Source: F23-B02 sp963590435 (lineage in GTDB: Bacteria > Bacillota > Clostridia > Oscillospirales > Oscillospiraceae). Taken from it: DNA of 55,666 nt. Below are positions 1-7,721 of this stretch, piece by piece (position 1 is the stretch's first letter; each line of letters begins with the position of its first letter). The stretch lies in the NCBI GenBank assembly GCA_963590435.1, contig CAVAPG010000001.1:1-55666 (forward strand). Reading direction: 5' to 3'. The translations under genes were made by a program, and so were the position numbers. The notes beneath the pieces were generated by a model that had not been told where the DNA came from, searched no databases, and was given only the letters and a program-made list of their open reading frames with translations.

Positions 1-240
1 AAGCGGCTGGGCGACTGGTTATTCCACGCTGAGAACAGTCATATTCCCGAGTTCAAAGCCTGCATCAGGGCCATGCACAACTGGTCAGAATACATTCTCA
101 ACGGCTTCGATGTTCCCTACACAAACGGCTTCACAGAGGGCTGCAACAACAAGACCAAGGTTCTCAAACGCGTCTGCTTCGGCGTCAGAAACTTCGAAAC
201 ATTCAGAAACAGAATACTGCATTGCGCTTCATCTTACTGA
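1..240 (+). CDS. ISL3-family transposase, C-terminal fragment
   Basis: Frame 1 is open from base 1 and ends in TGA at 238-240, giving the last 79 residues of a DDE transposase. The end of the DDE domain is recognisable: a TNGFTEGCNNKTKVLKR segment around residues 47-63, followed by CFGVRNFETFRNRIL. An NG..EG.N..IK..KR..FG..NF..FR.R pattern is typical of ISL3-type transposases, where the Glu of the EG pair is the last catalytic acidic residue. Nothing in the visible part is broken, so the copy may be intact. The N-terminal zinc-finger and HTH parts lie outside the window. Confidence 0.8.
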   Translation, partial: KRLGDWLFHAENSHIPEFKACIRAMHNWSEYILNGFDVPYTNGFTEGCNNKTKVLKRVCFGVRNFETFRNRILHCASSY

Positions 241-242
241 CA

Positions 243-276
243 AATGAGAGAGTGAGGCGCGCCTCACTCTCTCATT
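243..276. terminator. 34-bp perfect palindrome after the transposase
   Basis: Arms of 16 bp (243-258 and 261-276) flank a central GC, making a fully self-complementary 34-mer two bases after the transposase stop. A T-rich run (about 282-298) follows. It fits an intrinsic terminator carried by the insertion sequence, working in both directions and shielding the element from outside transcription. Confidence 0.6.
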
Positions 277-289
277 ACTTCGATTTTCT

Positions 290-415
290 TTATTTTTGCT
301 CTACCCCAACTATTGACACAGAGCCCTTTTTGACTGCACGGATAGCAATCTTTGCTGCCTCGTCAGCACCGGCCTCATCAAGTATGCCGAGAATCATATC
401 CCAAAGCTGTTCCAT
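290..415 (-). pseudogene. Small gene truncated by the insertion sequence
   Basis: A minus-strand frame starts with ATG at 413-415, seven bases after a strong AAGGAGG-type ribosome binding site, and reads MEQLWDMILGILDEAG followed by about 15 native residues. At about position 326 it enters the insertion-sequence terminus and continues with transposon-encoded residues to a TAA at 290-292. The strong translation signal suggests a real small gene whose 3' part was separated by the insertion. I do not recognise the family; the visible part is acidic and helical-looking. Confidence 0.5.
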
Positions 416-548
416 TTTTGCGCCTCCTTATGTGTTACACTCCGCGGGCGGCGTTCAATGCAGCTGCTCAATTGAACTTTTCGTCCGTCAATGTATATTA
501 CAAAGTGCAAATGTTAGAAAAGAATTAAACTTTTTTCTCATATTTGTC

Positions 549-1343
549 TTATTTTTTCCGACTTAGCCTGTGCTCGCGTATGCGTTCGAACGCCGAGCGG
601 TATTCGTTCTGGCGCAGTCTTGGGAAAGCCGCAAGCAGATGGCTGTGGACGATGTTATGCTCTTCAAGCAGCGCTTTGAGCCGTGCGCGAAGCTGTTCGG
701 CCTCCGCGCGGCGCTCCTGAACCTTAAGCGTGCCGTCCGTAAGTCCGTCACCGATGCCGTAAGACAGCTTTTCGAGTGCCTCGGCAACATCATCGATGGC
801 GTGCATGTGCGCGTCGAGCTTGAGAGCATTGAAGCCCGTTATGCTGAGGTCGGAAAGGAACATTGCCGAAAGGATTATCAGCAGAATATGACCGTGCGTG
901 CGCGGTATTGCCTCGATTATATACACAAGCTTCAGAGCCATCGGGTGGAAGATATACAGAATGCAGATGCAGCCCACGCCCCAAAGAAGTGAAAACTTAA
1001 GGCAGACATAGCCGCCTATATTAAACGCATTGTCGCTGTAGTCCCAAAGTCGGGTGTGCATGAATTTCTCAGCCGCCCAGCCGACAATCAGCTCGAAAAC
1101 CGAGCATATAACAACACTGCCGACATAAACGAGGAAAACATTATCCTTTATCGGCGAAAGGATTAAGATTACCGCCACAAGTCCGTAGCCGTAGATTGGA
1201 CATATCGGTCCGATGAGAAAGCCGCGGTTAATAAAAATGCCCTTGTTCGCCGCGTGAAAGATAACCTCAACACACCAGCCGGCAAAGCCGTAGATGAAAA
1301 ACAGCCATAACAGCTGCGCGAAGCTGTAGCTCAATACAATCAT
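549..1343 (-). CDS. Putative ABC-transporter permease, CmpB family membrane protein
   Basis: A 264-residue integral membrane protein with about five hydrophobic segments in the first 170 residues and a soluble, charged C-terminal helix (about 175-264) rich in Glu/Arg/Leu that could be a coiled coil. The N-terminal FFIYGFAGWCVEVIF, NRGFL.GP.CPIYG and the later WDYSDNAFNIGGYVCL are hallmarks of the ABC_trans_CmpB (type IV) family, whose transport substrate is not established. No ATPase gene lies nearby. The AAGGA is too close to the ATG at 1343; a TTG at about 1334 has better spacing, so the true start may be three codons later. It reads alone, downstream of the anti-sigma terminator. Confidence 0.75.
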   Translation of the reverse strand: MIVLSYSFAQLLWLFFIYGFAGWCVEVIFHAANKGIFINRGFLIGPICPIYGYGLVAVILILSPIKDNVFLVYVGSVVICSVFELIVGWAAEKFMHTRLWDYSDNAFNIGGYVCLKFSLLWGVGCICILYIFHPMALKLVYIIEAIPRTHGHILLIILSAMFLSDLSITGFNALKLDAHMHAIDDVAEALEKLSYGIGDGLTDGTLKVQERRAEAEQLRARLKALLEEHNIVHSHLLAAFPRLRQNEYRSAFERIREHRLSRKK

Positions 1344-1420
1344 TCCTTTTTAATAAAAATCAAATTTTTGAAAATAATAACATCATACGCCGAAATTTTT
1401 GCACCGTATAAGAACAAACA

Positions 1421-1444
1421 TGAGGCGCCATATGCAACGCCTCA
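1421..1444. terminator. Terminator hairpin after the anti-sigma gene
   Basis: TGAGGCG (1421-1427) pairs with CGCCTCA (1438-1444) across a 10-base loop, and partial pairing extends outward. T-rich stretches lie on both sides, so it can end the minus-strand trmB-to-anti-sigma operon. Confidence 0.6.
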
Positions 1445-1473
1445 ACGTGTTTTGTTATTTAATTGCTGTTTTT

Positions 1474-2121
1474 CTATTTATTAAGCAGCTGCTCAAACTC
1501 ATCTGCCGTGCCCGAGGCTGTGAATAATCCGTCGCCGAGGTCGGCATGGACGGTCTGGCCGTCTGCATCGATATAGATGAAAACCGTCTCTCCGTCCGGC
1601 AGTATGACCGTGTAGCTCGGCTCGCCGTCCGAATACGCCTGCGTATCGGCTTCATCGCGTGACGACGGCTCAAGCAGAGCCTTCAGTCGGAGCACATCGT
1701 CATCATCGGAAAGCGTAATCTCCGATGCATCATACACTGCTGACGGCACGGATTGTTCATATGTTCCGCCCAAGAGCATTTCATCCTCACTGCTGTCATC
1801 GGCAGGTGTGAAAATTCCGCTTTTCGCCCCGGCAAATATCACAAGGGCAAGGCATGCCGCGGCAGAGAGGGCTTTTAGCCAAACAATGCCGGCCTTTTTC
1901 TTCGGCTTTGCTTTTATGCCGGACATGATTTTTTCATGCAGGCCGTCCGGCAGAGGCTCTGTCCGACGCATTTGCTCCGAAACAGTGCAAAAAGCTTCAT
2001 AAACCCGGCGGCATTCGGGGCAGTCGGCAATATGCTCACGCACGAGTCTCTCCTGCTGCTCACTCAGCTCGTCGTCTATCATGCAGCTGATAAGCTCCCT
2101 GCACTCATCGCAGTTTATCAT
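1474..2121 (-). CDS. Membrane-anchored anti-sigma factor with zinc-binding domain
   Basis: A 215-residue protein. Residues 1-50 carry the zf-HC2 anti-sigma signature MINCDECRELISCMIDDEL followed by H..DCPECR, with the Cys/His set that binds zinc and clamps the partner sigma factor. A proline-rich linker leads to one hydrophobic helix at about residues 93-118, then an acidic extracytoplasmic domain of about 95 residues. It overlaps the sigma gene by 4 bp (ATGA), the usual arrangement for a sigma/anti-sigma pair. Signal release probably involves regulated proteolysis of the outer domain, as for RsiW-like proteins; the stimulus cannot be read from the sequence. Confidence 0.85.
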   Translation of the reverse strand: MINCDECRELISCMIDDELSEQQERLVREHIADCPECRRVYEAFCTVSEQMRRTEPLPDGLHEKIMSGIKAKPKKKAGIVWLKALSAAACLALVIFAGAKSGIFTPADDSSEDEMLLGGTYEQSVPSAVYDASEITLSDDDDVLRLKALLEPSSRDEADTQAYSDGEPSYTVILPDGETVFIYIDADGQTVHADLGDGLFTASGTADEFEQLLNK

Positions 2122-2744
2122 ACTTTGCCGCCTCCCTTCGAATATTTTGACGAAATTTCATCCGGAATGTTCCCGTCCTTGATCAAAAAGGCGCACAGAT
2201 TTTTGCGCGCCCTGAAAATTCTCGACTTCACTGTCCCCTCATCGAGGGAAAGTGCCTTTTCTATCTCGGCATAGCTCAGACCTCCGAGCTCTCGCATGAC
2301 GAGTATCTGCCGCTGCTTATCCGGCAGACGCCGCAGTCCGTCGTTGAGCGACTGCATACTGAGCTTTTTCATAAGCTGCTGTTCGGGGTCATCTGCAGGA
2401 TCGGGAATTTCAAGCTGTTGCTCGGCACTGTCATCATCGGCATCCGTAACCGTCAGCGATACCTGCGGTCTGCGGCTTTTCGAGCGCAGGAAATCAAGGC
2501 AGACATTCGTTGTTATCCTGTAGAGCCATGTCGAAAATTTGCTGTCGCTTTTAAACGATGGCAAGCTATTATAGGCCTTGATAAATGCCTCCTGGGTCAT
2601 GTCCGCAGCGTCGTCCTCGCTGCCCGTCATGCGCAGGGCTATGTTATAGACCGTTTTTTCGTGCCTGAGCACAAGCTCCTCGAAGGCGTTTGCATCGCCG
2701 CCGAGAACTTTTCGGATAATTTCGTTTTCGGAAAGATTGTTCAT
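2118..2744 (-). CDS. ECF-type RNA polymerase sigma factor
   Basis: A 208-residue sigma-70 family group IV factor. Region 2 lies at about residues 25-90 (YNIALRMTGSEDDAADMTQE, then FSTWLYRITTNVCLDFLR) and region 4 at about 130-185 (LRRLPDKQRQILVMRELGGL, then GTVKSRIFRARKNL, the -35 recognition helix). An acidic linker of about 30 residues separates them. It resembles SigW-type factors. The gene overlaps dusB upstream (ATGA) and the anti-sigma gene downstream, so the pair is co-transcribed with tRNA and DNA repair genes, which is an unusual home for an ECF system. Confidence 0.9.
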   Translation of the reverse strand: MNNLSENEIIRKVLGGDANAFEELVLRHEKTVYNIALRMTGSEDDAADMTQEAFIKAYNSLPSFKSDSKFSTWLYRITTNVCLDFLRSKSRRPQVSLTVTDADDDSAEQQLEIPDPADDPEQQLMKKLSMQSLNDGLRRLPDKQRQILVMRELGGLSYAEIEKALSLDEGTVKSRIFRARKNLCAFLIKDGNIPDEISSKYSKGGGKV

Positions 2745-3712
2745 ACCAGATCTCTCTTTATTCCCGATATTATTTTTTCAAGCTCTTCAAGCGTTTCAAC
2801 CTTCACGAGGAGCTGCTTGTAATATCCCGCGTACGCCACGCCCTTGAGATACCACGGTATCTGATGGCGCGCCTCAAGGCAGGCAAGACGCTCGCCGAAC
2901 TGCTTGGCGTACATTTTCGTGTGACGGAATGCAAGCTCCATTCTCTCGGCAAGAGGAGGCTTTTCGGGAAGCTCGGCGCCCTCGATGTATGCATTTGCCT
3001 CGCGTATCAGCCACGGGTCGCCGAATATGCCGCGGCCTATCATGGCAAGATCACAGCCCGTGTAGCGCAGAATATGCTCGGCGTCCTGCGCGGAAAAGAC
3101 ATCTCCGTTTGCGATTACGGGAATCGAAACCGCACTTTTCACATCGCGTATAATATCCCAGTCGGCACGGCCGGAATACATCTGTGCGCGCGTTCTGCCG
3201 TGAACGGCTACGGCGGAGGCACCTGCCTGCTCCATAACGCGGGCAAACTCAACGGCGTTTACGCTTCCGCCGTCAAAGCCCTTGCGAAACTTCACCGTGA
3301 CGGGGACGTCAACCGTGGAAACGACTGCCTGCACTATCTTTCCTGCAAGCTCGGGATCGCGCATGAGCGCGGAACCGTCGCCGCTTTTGACAATCTTGCC
3401 GACGGGGCAGCCCATGTTTATATCCAGAATATCCGCGCCGGAATACTCAATCGCCATCGGTGCGGCCTGCGCCATAACATCCGGCTCGTGCCCGAATATC
3501 TGCGCGGCAAACGGGCGGCAGTCGGGCTGATTATACAGAAGACTTTTCGTTTTTTTATCGCCGTAGCAAAGCGCCTTCGCGCTGACCATTTCGGTCGTCG
3601 TCAGCGCCGCGCCCATCTCGGAGCATATTGCGCGGAAGGCAAAATCCGTAACGCCTGCCATAGGTGCGAGGGTCACGCGCCCGCTCAGCTCAACATTTCC
3701 TATCTTCACCAT
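2741..3712 (-). CDS. dusB: tRNA-dihydrouridine synthase (DusB type)
   Basis: A 323-residue FMN enzyme that reduces uridines in the tRNA D-loop region to dihydrouridine using NAD(P)H. The TIM-barrel signatures are present: LAPMAGVTDFAFR at 16-28, DINMGCPVGKIVKSGDGSAL around 95-114 containing the catalytic cysteine, VKFRKGFD, AVHGRTRAQMY, IPVIANGD and the phosphate-binding MIGRGIFGDPWL. The C-terminal helical tRNA-binding part is complete. It starts within the last codons of xth and overlaps the sigma gene, so the genes are translationally coupled. Confidence 0.93.
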   Translation of the reverse strand: MVKIGNVELSGRVTLAPMAGVTDFAFRAICSEMGAALTTTEMVSAKALCYGDKKTKSLLYNQPDCRPFAAQIFGHEPDVMAQAAPMAIEYSGADILDINMGCPVGKIVKSGDGSALMRDPELAGKIVQAVVSTVDVPVTVKFRKGFDGGSVNAVEFARVMEQAGASAVAVHGRTRAQMYSGRADWDIIRDVKSAVSIPVIANGDVFSAQDAEHILRYTGCDLAMIGRGIFGDPWLIREANAYIEGAELPEKPPLAERMELAFRHTKMYAKQFGERLACLEARHQIPWYLKGVAYAGYYKQLLVKVETLEELEKIISGIKRDLV

Positions 3713-4455
3713 AATATATCCAGCCCCACCGGACAGTGGTCCGAGCCGTATATCTCGGGCAGTATGTATGCGTCTTTTATGTTATCGCGCAGTCTTTCGG
3801 AGACGACAAAATAGTCAATACGCCAGCCGACGTTGCGCTCACGCGCCGCGGCACGGTAGCTCCACCATGAATAGGCATCGCGCTTGTCGGGATACAGCGT
3901 GCGGAAGCTGTCGATAAATCCGGCATCGAGAAGCTCTGTGAATTTGCCGCGCTCTTCATCGGAGAAGCCGGGGTTAAAATGGTTTGTATCCGGATTTTTA
4001 AGATCTATCTCCTCGTGGGCGACGTTCATATCGCCGCAGACTATAACGGGCTTGAGCTTGTCCAGCTCAACAAGATACTCACGGAAGTCATCCTCCCAGC
4101 TCATGCGATAGTCAATGCGCTTGAGCGAATCCTGCGAATTGGGTGTGTAAACACAGACAAGGAAAAACTCCTCATATTCAAGCGTCACAGCCCTGCCCTC
4201 TGTCTCGTGACCCGGTATATTATGCCGGACGCTCAGCGGCGTGTGCTTTGTGAATATCGCAGTGCCGGAATATCCCTTGCGCTCGGCATAGCTCCAGTAG
4301 CTCTCGTATCCGGGCAGATCAAGCTCAATCTGCCCCTGCTGAAGCTTCGTCTCCTGCAGGCAGAAGAAATCGGCGTCCAGTGCAGTGAATATATCCTCGA
4401 AGCCTTTTTTTACAACGGCGCGCAGGCCGTTTACATTCCAGCTTATAAATCTCAT
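3706..4455 (-). CDS. xth: Exodeoxyribonuclease III (AP endonuclease)
   Basis: A 249-residue ExoIII/APE1-like nuclease that cleaves at abasic sites and removes 3' blocking groups in base excision repair. Family motifs are in order: SWNVNGLRA (5-13), CLQETKLQ with the metal-binding Glu near residue 35, YSGTAIFTK, VCGDMNVAHEEIDL (active-site Asp and Asn), DSFR, SWWSYR, RIDYF and the C-terminal GSDHCPVGL containing the catalytic His. It overlaps trmB by 4 bp and dusB by 7 bp. Confidence 0.93.
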   Translation of the reverse strand: MRFISWNVNGLRAVVKKGFEDIFTALDADFFCLQETKLQQGQIELDLPGYESYWSYAERKGYSGTAIFTKHTPLSVRHNIPGHETEGRAVTLEYEEFFLVCVYTPNSQDSLKRIDYRMSWEDDFREYLVELDKLKPVIVCGDMNVAHEEIDLKNPDTNHFNPGFSDEERGKFTELLDAGFIDSFRTLYPDKRDAYSWWSYRAAARERNVGWRIDYFVVSERLRDNIKDAYILPEIYGSDHCPVGLDILW

Positions 4456-5165
4456 TTATTAAGCCCCCTTGCATCGGACAGTGCCGCGTCGCGCAGCCTG
4501 GGTACCTGACCTGAGCTGCCGTTTTTGGTGCCTTCGTTCTTTATGGCGACAAGGCGGTTTATCTTAACACCCATCTCTCGGAATTTGCATTCGTAATCGG
4601 TCATGACTCCGCCTTCGCCGTCGGCGTGCAGATCGTTCGTCACATCACAGATCTCCCAGCCCTCGCTTTTTATCTGCTCAAGCGACCAGTTAAAAAGCGG
4701 CAGATTATCCGTCTTGAAGCATATTCTGCCTCCAATCGGCAGAATGTCGGCATAGATACGCAGGAAATTCGGGGATGTGAGTCTGTGTTTTGCGTCGCGG
4801 CTTTTCGGCCACGGGTCGCAGAAGTTAATGAATATACGCTCGACCTCATCCGGTGCGAACACCTCGCGCAGTCCGAGCGCGTCCATAGACACGAAGCGGA
4901 CATTATCCGTCTCTGCCTCGACCGTGCGCTCCATTGCAATCACCATTGCGTCCTCGACCTTCTCCAGGGCAATAAGCTCTGCCTCTGGATGCTCCTGTGC
5001 CGTGCCGACGGTGAAACGGCCTTTTCCGCAGCCTATCTCAAGCCACAGAGTCTTATCCGGATAATGCTCATGCCAGTGTCCGCGCAGGGCGGACGGCTGC
5101 TTTATCAAAACTGCAGCGCATTTTTCCATACGCGGCTGCAGATTGGGTTTCTTTCTCATTCGCAT
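4452..5165 (-). CDS. trmB: tRNA (guanine-N7-)-methyltransferase
   Basis: Methylates G46 in the variable loop of tRNAs using S-adenosylmethionine. The SAM-binding LEIGCGKGRF, the ALEKVEDA segment, the FINFCDPWPKSRDAKHRL motif diagnostic of TrmB, and FKTDNLPLF are all present. I start it at the ATG at 5163-5165 (protein beginning MRMRKKPNL), 11 bases after GGAGG, not at an in-frame TTG nine codons upstream, because TrmB proteins of this group begin near this motif. The protein is 237 residues with a short C-terminal tail. It is the first gene of the trmB-xth-dusB-sigma-anti-sigma operon. Confidence 0.92.
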   Translation of the reverse strand: MRMRKKPNLQPRMEKCAAVLIKQPSALRGHWHEHYPDKTLWLEIGCGKGRFTVGTAQEHPEAELIALEKVEDAMVIAMERTVEAETDNVRFVSMDALGLREVFAPDEVERIFINFCDPWPKSRDAKHRLTSPNFLRIYADILPIGGRICFKTDNLPLFNWSLEQIKSEGWEICDVTNDLHADGEGGVMTDYECKFREMGVKINRLVAIKNEGTKNGSSGQVPRLRDAALSDARGLNK

Positions 5166-5197
5166 AATGCTGTCAACCTCCGATTCAATCAAGCCTT

Positions 5198-5226
5198 AAC
5201 ATATCATATATTCGACAAAACATCAA
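5198..5226 (-). promoter_or_regulatory. Promoter of the trmB operon
   Basis: On the minus strand TTGATG (5221-5226) lies 17 bases from TATGTT (5198-5203), placing the start of transcription about 25 bases before the trmB ATG. A 28-bp near-palindrome lies directly upstream of the -35. Confidence 0.45.
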
Positions 5227-5254
5227 TGCGAAAAAATTTGCAAAATTTTTCGCA
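5227..5254. promoter_or_regulatory. Palindrome between trmB and rex promoters
   Basis: TGCGAAAAA (5227-5235) and TTTTTCGCA (5246-5254) form a 9-bp inverted repeat with a 10-base AT-rich centre. It abuts the trmB -35 element and lies 40 bp upstream of the rex -35, so it could be an operator or an UP-like element. No protein is known from the sequence to bind it. Confidence 0.35.
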
Positions 5255-5293
5255 ATCGCGTCTGAAATCGAACATTTTATGGCATTTAACCAC

Positions 5294-5322
5294 TTGAAAT
5301 GGCAAAATCGTTGTGATATAAT
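5294..5322 (+). promoter_or_regulatory. rex promoter
   Basis: TTGAAA (5294-5299), 17 bases, then a perfect TATAAT (5317-5322). The sequence TTGTGA-TATAAT-TCATTA overlapping the -10 has one good half of a Rex-type operator, so autoregulation is possible but only weakly supported. Confidence 0.75.
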
Positions 5323-5372
5323 TCATTAATCAAATTATTAACCAATTCCCCGCGCGTTAAGGAGAGTCATAT

Positions 5373-6044
5373 ATGAAGCGAGTTAAAGTATCAAATAACG
5401 TCATCCGCCGTATGCCCAGATATCTGAGAAAGCTCGATGAGCTTGACGAGGCAGGCGTGACGCGTATATCGTCCGGTGAGCTCGGTCAGCAGCTCGGTCT
5501 TACCCCTTCGCAGATCCGTCAGGATTTCAGCTGCTTCGGTGAGTTCGGCCAGCAGGGCTACGGATATAAAGTCACAGCTCTTCGTCAGGAGATTGCAAGC
5601 ATCCTCGGCATGGACAGAGGCTATAAGGCAATCATCATCGGCGTCGGCAATATCGGCCAGGCACTCATGTGCAACTTCTCATTCAAGGCCTGGGGCTTTG
5701 ATCTGATGGCTGCATTCGATGTCAAGCAGTCTCTTGTCGGAACGGAATATCAGGGTGTCACGATTCACGACATGTCCTCTCTGCCGCAGTATCTTGAAGA
5801 CAACAAGATTGACGCCGCCGTTCTGTGTGTCCCCAAGGCTCACGCCGTTGAGACCACCAAGCTCCTCACCGATCACGGCATAAACGCTATCTGGAACTTC
5901 ACGAATGTTGAGCTTACATCTCCGGAGAGCAGCACTATTGTTGAGAACATTCACTTCTCCGATTCTCTGCTGTCGCTGAGCTACTACATCTCTGAGGATA
6001 ACGACGAAAAGGCCGCAAGAGCCGCAAGACTGAATCGCCAATAA
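5373..6044 (+). CDS. rex: Redox-sensing transcriptional repressor Rex
   Basis: A 223-residue Rex protein that senses the NADH/NAD+ ratio and represses fermentation and respiration genes when NADH is low. It has an N-terminal winged helix (about 1-80, with RISSGELGQQLGLTPSQIRQ as the recognition region and FGQQGYGY as the wing) and a Rossmann domain with GVGNIGQAL near residue 90, followed by FDVKQSLVG and the C-terminal domain-swap helix. It is preceded by GGAGAG at a good distance from the ATG. It is transcribed alone, with its own promoter and a strong terminator. Rex is typical of Gram-positive fermenters. Confidence 0.95.
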   Translation: MKRVKVSNNVIRRMPRYLRKLDELDEAGVTRISSGELGQQLGLTPSQIRQDFSCFGEFGQQGYGYKVTALRQEIASILGMDRGYKAIIIGVGNIGQALMCNFSFKAWGFDLMAAFDVKQSLVGTEYQGVTIHDMSSLPQYLEDNKIDAAVLCVPKAHAVETTKLLTDHGINAIWNFTNVELTSPESSTIVENIHFSDSLLSLSYYISEDNDEKAARAARLNRQ

Positions 6045-6049
6045 AACGA

Positions 6050-6090
6050 CACATAAAAGGCGGGGCTTTTAAAGCCCCGCCTTTTATGTG
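6050..6090 (+). terminator. rex terminator, 19-bp perfect stem
   Basis: Two 19-base arms (6050-6068 and 6072-6090) pair perfectly around a 3-base loop; the outer part of each arm is A- or T-rich, so the right arm provides its own U tract. It ends five bases after the rex stop. Confidence 0.85.
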
Positions 6091-6091
6091 C

Positions 6092-6158
6092 ATCAAAAAT
6101 GTCTATGACATTTTTGATTGCTTCAATCTGATTTCGAGTGGGGCCTTTGCCCCCTCGA
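6092..6158. repeat. Two further hairpins in the rex-mnmE gap
   Basis: Immediately after the rex terminator a second perfect inverted repeat (6092-6103 with 6107-6118) and a third (TCGAG-T-GGGGC at 6134-6144 with GCCCCCTCGA at 6149-6158) follow. Downstream, 6220-6243 repeats the 3' half of the rex terminator almost exactly (CGCCCCGCCTTTT), as if about 130 bp of palindromic DNA had been inserted into or copied from the terminator. No reading frame of note lies here. Confidence 0.5.
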
Positions 6159-6277
6159 GCTCCCCTGCTGCGCGGTTGTCTTCCCTCATCAGCGCAGAGG
6201 CTTAGAAATTCTGAAAAACGAGGTTTCAACGCCCCGCCTTTTTATTCCACACTTATTTACACACCGGAGGATAGATT

Positions 6278-7636
6278 ATGTCAGACACAATAGCCGCTGT
6301 ATCAACCGGATCGCAGATCTGCGCGATTGGCATCGTGCGCTTGTCGGGAGATGCCGCAGTAGATATCGCCGATAAGCTCTTTGAGCCGCTTCGCGGCAAG
6401 CCGGTCGCCGAGCGTGAGGACAGAAAGCTCATATACGGTAATCTTCATGACGAGCAGGGCAGAATACTGGATATATGCCTATGCACGATAAGCCGTGCAC
6501 CCAACAGCTACACCGGCGAAAACACGGCCGAATTTCAATGCCACGGCTCGCCCGTGGTTCTCAGGGCCGTCCTCGAAGCGGCGTTTGCGCTCGGTGCAAG
6601 GCAGGCCCTCGCAGGAGAATTCACCAAAAGAGCATTTCTCAACGGACGCATGGATCTGTCGAGTGCGGAGGCCGTTGCCGATATCATAGACGCCGAAACC
6701 GCGGAGGCCGCGCGCAACGCCGCAGGTCAGCTCGGCGGTGCGATTGCAAAGCGCATCGATGCCGTGTACGACACGCTCACGAATATAAGCTCGCATTATC
6801 ATGCCGTTCTTGACTATCCCGATGAGGACATCGAGGATTTCACCCTTGCTCAGTACGAAGCGGATATTGCTTCCTGCACACAGACGCTTGAGAAGCTTCG
6901 TGCAAGCTATGACAGCGGCAGAGTTATGCACTCGGGCGTTCCTGCGGCGATTATAGGCCGCCCCAACGCCGGAAAAAGCTCACTGCTCAACGCCGTTCTG
7001 GGCTATGACCGCGCCATAGTGACGGATATACCCGGCACGACACGCGACACCATTGAGGAAAAGCTGAAGCTCGGCGGCGTTCTGCTTCGCCTGACCGATA
7101 CCGCCGGCATACGTGAAACCGATGACGAGATTGAACGCCTCGGCGTTGACCGCTCGCGCCGCGCAATGGAGCAGGCCGAGCTTGTTCTTGCCGTGATTGA
7201 CGGAAGTCGTGAAATGAGCGATGAGGACAGAGAGCTTATAAAATGCGCTGAGGATGCGCCGCACGGAATCGTTGTAATCTCAAAGCACGACCTCGGCAGT
7301 GCATTTGAAGCTCCCGAAACGGCGCTTCCCGTTGTCGAGATAAGCTCCCTGACCGGTGAAGGGCTTGATAAGCTTGAGAACACGGTGCGTGCACTGTTTC
7401 CGATGCCGACTGTCCCTGCCGGCGAGATACTCACAAATGCCCGTCAGTTTGATGCCGTTTCGCGCGCGCTTGAGTCGATGAAGGCCGCAGCGGATGCCAT
7501 GCATGCCGGATGCACGCCCGATATAGTTCTGACAGAAACGGAAACCGCCATGTCGGCTCTCGGCGAGCTGACCGGAAAAACCGTCCGCGAGGAGATCACG
7601 AACCGCATCTTCTCCCGATTCTGCGTCGGAAAATAG
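6278..7636 (+). CDS. mnmE: tRNA modification GTPase MnmE
   Basis: A 452-residue MnmE that works with MnmG to install the carboxymethylaminomethyl group on wobble uridine 34 of tRNAs. It has the N-terminal tetrahydrofolate-binding domain (1-120), a helical domain, an inserted G domain with GRPNAGKSS at 227-235, DIPGTTRD and DTAGIRE, and the C-terminal FCVGK with the conserved cysteine. The start follows a GGAGGATAGATT leader. Unlike in many Firmicutes it is not next to mnmG, jag or rnpA; it stands alone between rex and the pyrophosphatase. Confidence 0.96.
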   Translation: MSDTIAAVSTGSQICAIGIVRLSGDAAVDIADKLFEPLRGKPVAEREDRKLIYGNLHDEQGRILDICLCTISRAPNSYTGENTAEFQCHGSPVVLRAVLEAAFALGARQALAGEFTKRAFLNGRMDLSSAEAVADIIDAETAEAARNAAGQLGGAIAKRIDAVYDTLTNISSHYHAVLDYPDEDIEDFTLAQYEADIASCTQTLEKLRASYDSGRVMHSGVPAAIIGRPNAGKSSLLNAVLGYDRAIVTDIPGTTRDTIEEKLKLGGVLLRLTDTAGIRETDDEIERLGVDRSRRAMEQAELVLAVIDGSREMSDEDRELIKCAEDAPHGIVVISKHDLGSAFEAPETALPVVEISSLTGEGLDKLENTVRALFPMPTVPAGEILTNARQFDAVSRALESMKAAADAMHAGCTPDIVLTETETAMSALGELTGKTVREEITNRIFSRFCVGK

Positions 7637-7687
7637 AAAAAATCCGCATTGTCTGTGAGCCCGATGTTAAGATGCCGGGCGGAGCGG

Positions 7688-7715
7688 TTGACATTTGGAA
7701 ATAAAACACTATAAT
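7688..7715 (+). promoter_or_regulatory. Consensus promoter of the CBS-pyrophosphatase gene
   Basis: A perfect TTGACA (7688-7693) and a perfect TATAAT (7710-7715) separated by 16 bases. Transcription should start near 7722, at the edge of the structured leader. Confidence 0.85.
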
Positions 7716-7721
7716 TGTGTG

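Larger units (their letters stand above)
1..326 (+). mobile_element. Right end of an ISL3-family insertion sequence (left part outside window)
   Basis: The window opens inside a transposase reading frame that ends at 240. It is followed by a 34-bp perfect palindrome and then, at about 303-326, a sequence whose reverse complement starts GGGCTCTGTGTCAATAGTT, which resembles the terminal inverted repeats of ISL3-family elements. I place the element boundary near 326, where a small minus-strand reading frame with a good ribosome binding site is interrupted. The other end and the target duplication lie outside the window, so the exact edge is inferred. Confidence 0.65.

Noticed and set aside
5166..5192. 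TTG start nine codons upstream for trmB
   Set aside because: The ATG at 5163-5165 has a proper GGAGG spacing and gives the expected N-terminus; the upstream start would include the ribosome binding site as coding sequence.
5317..5340. Rex operator in the rex promoter
   Set aside because: TTGTGATATAATTCATTA has only one good half-site; too weak to list as a separate site.
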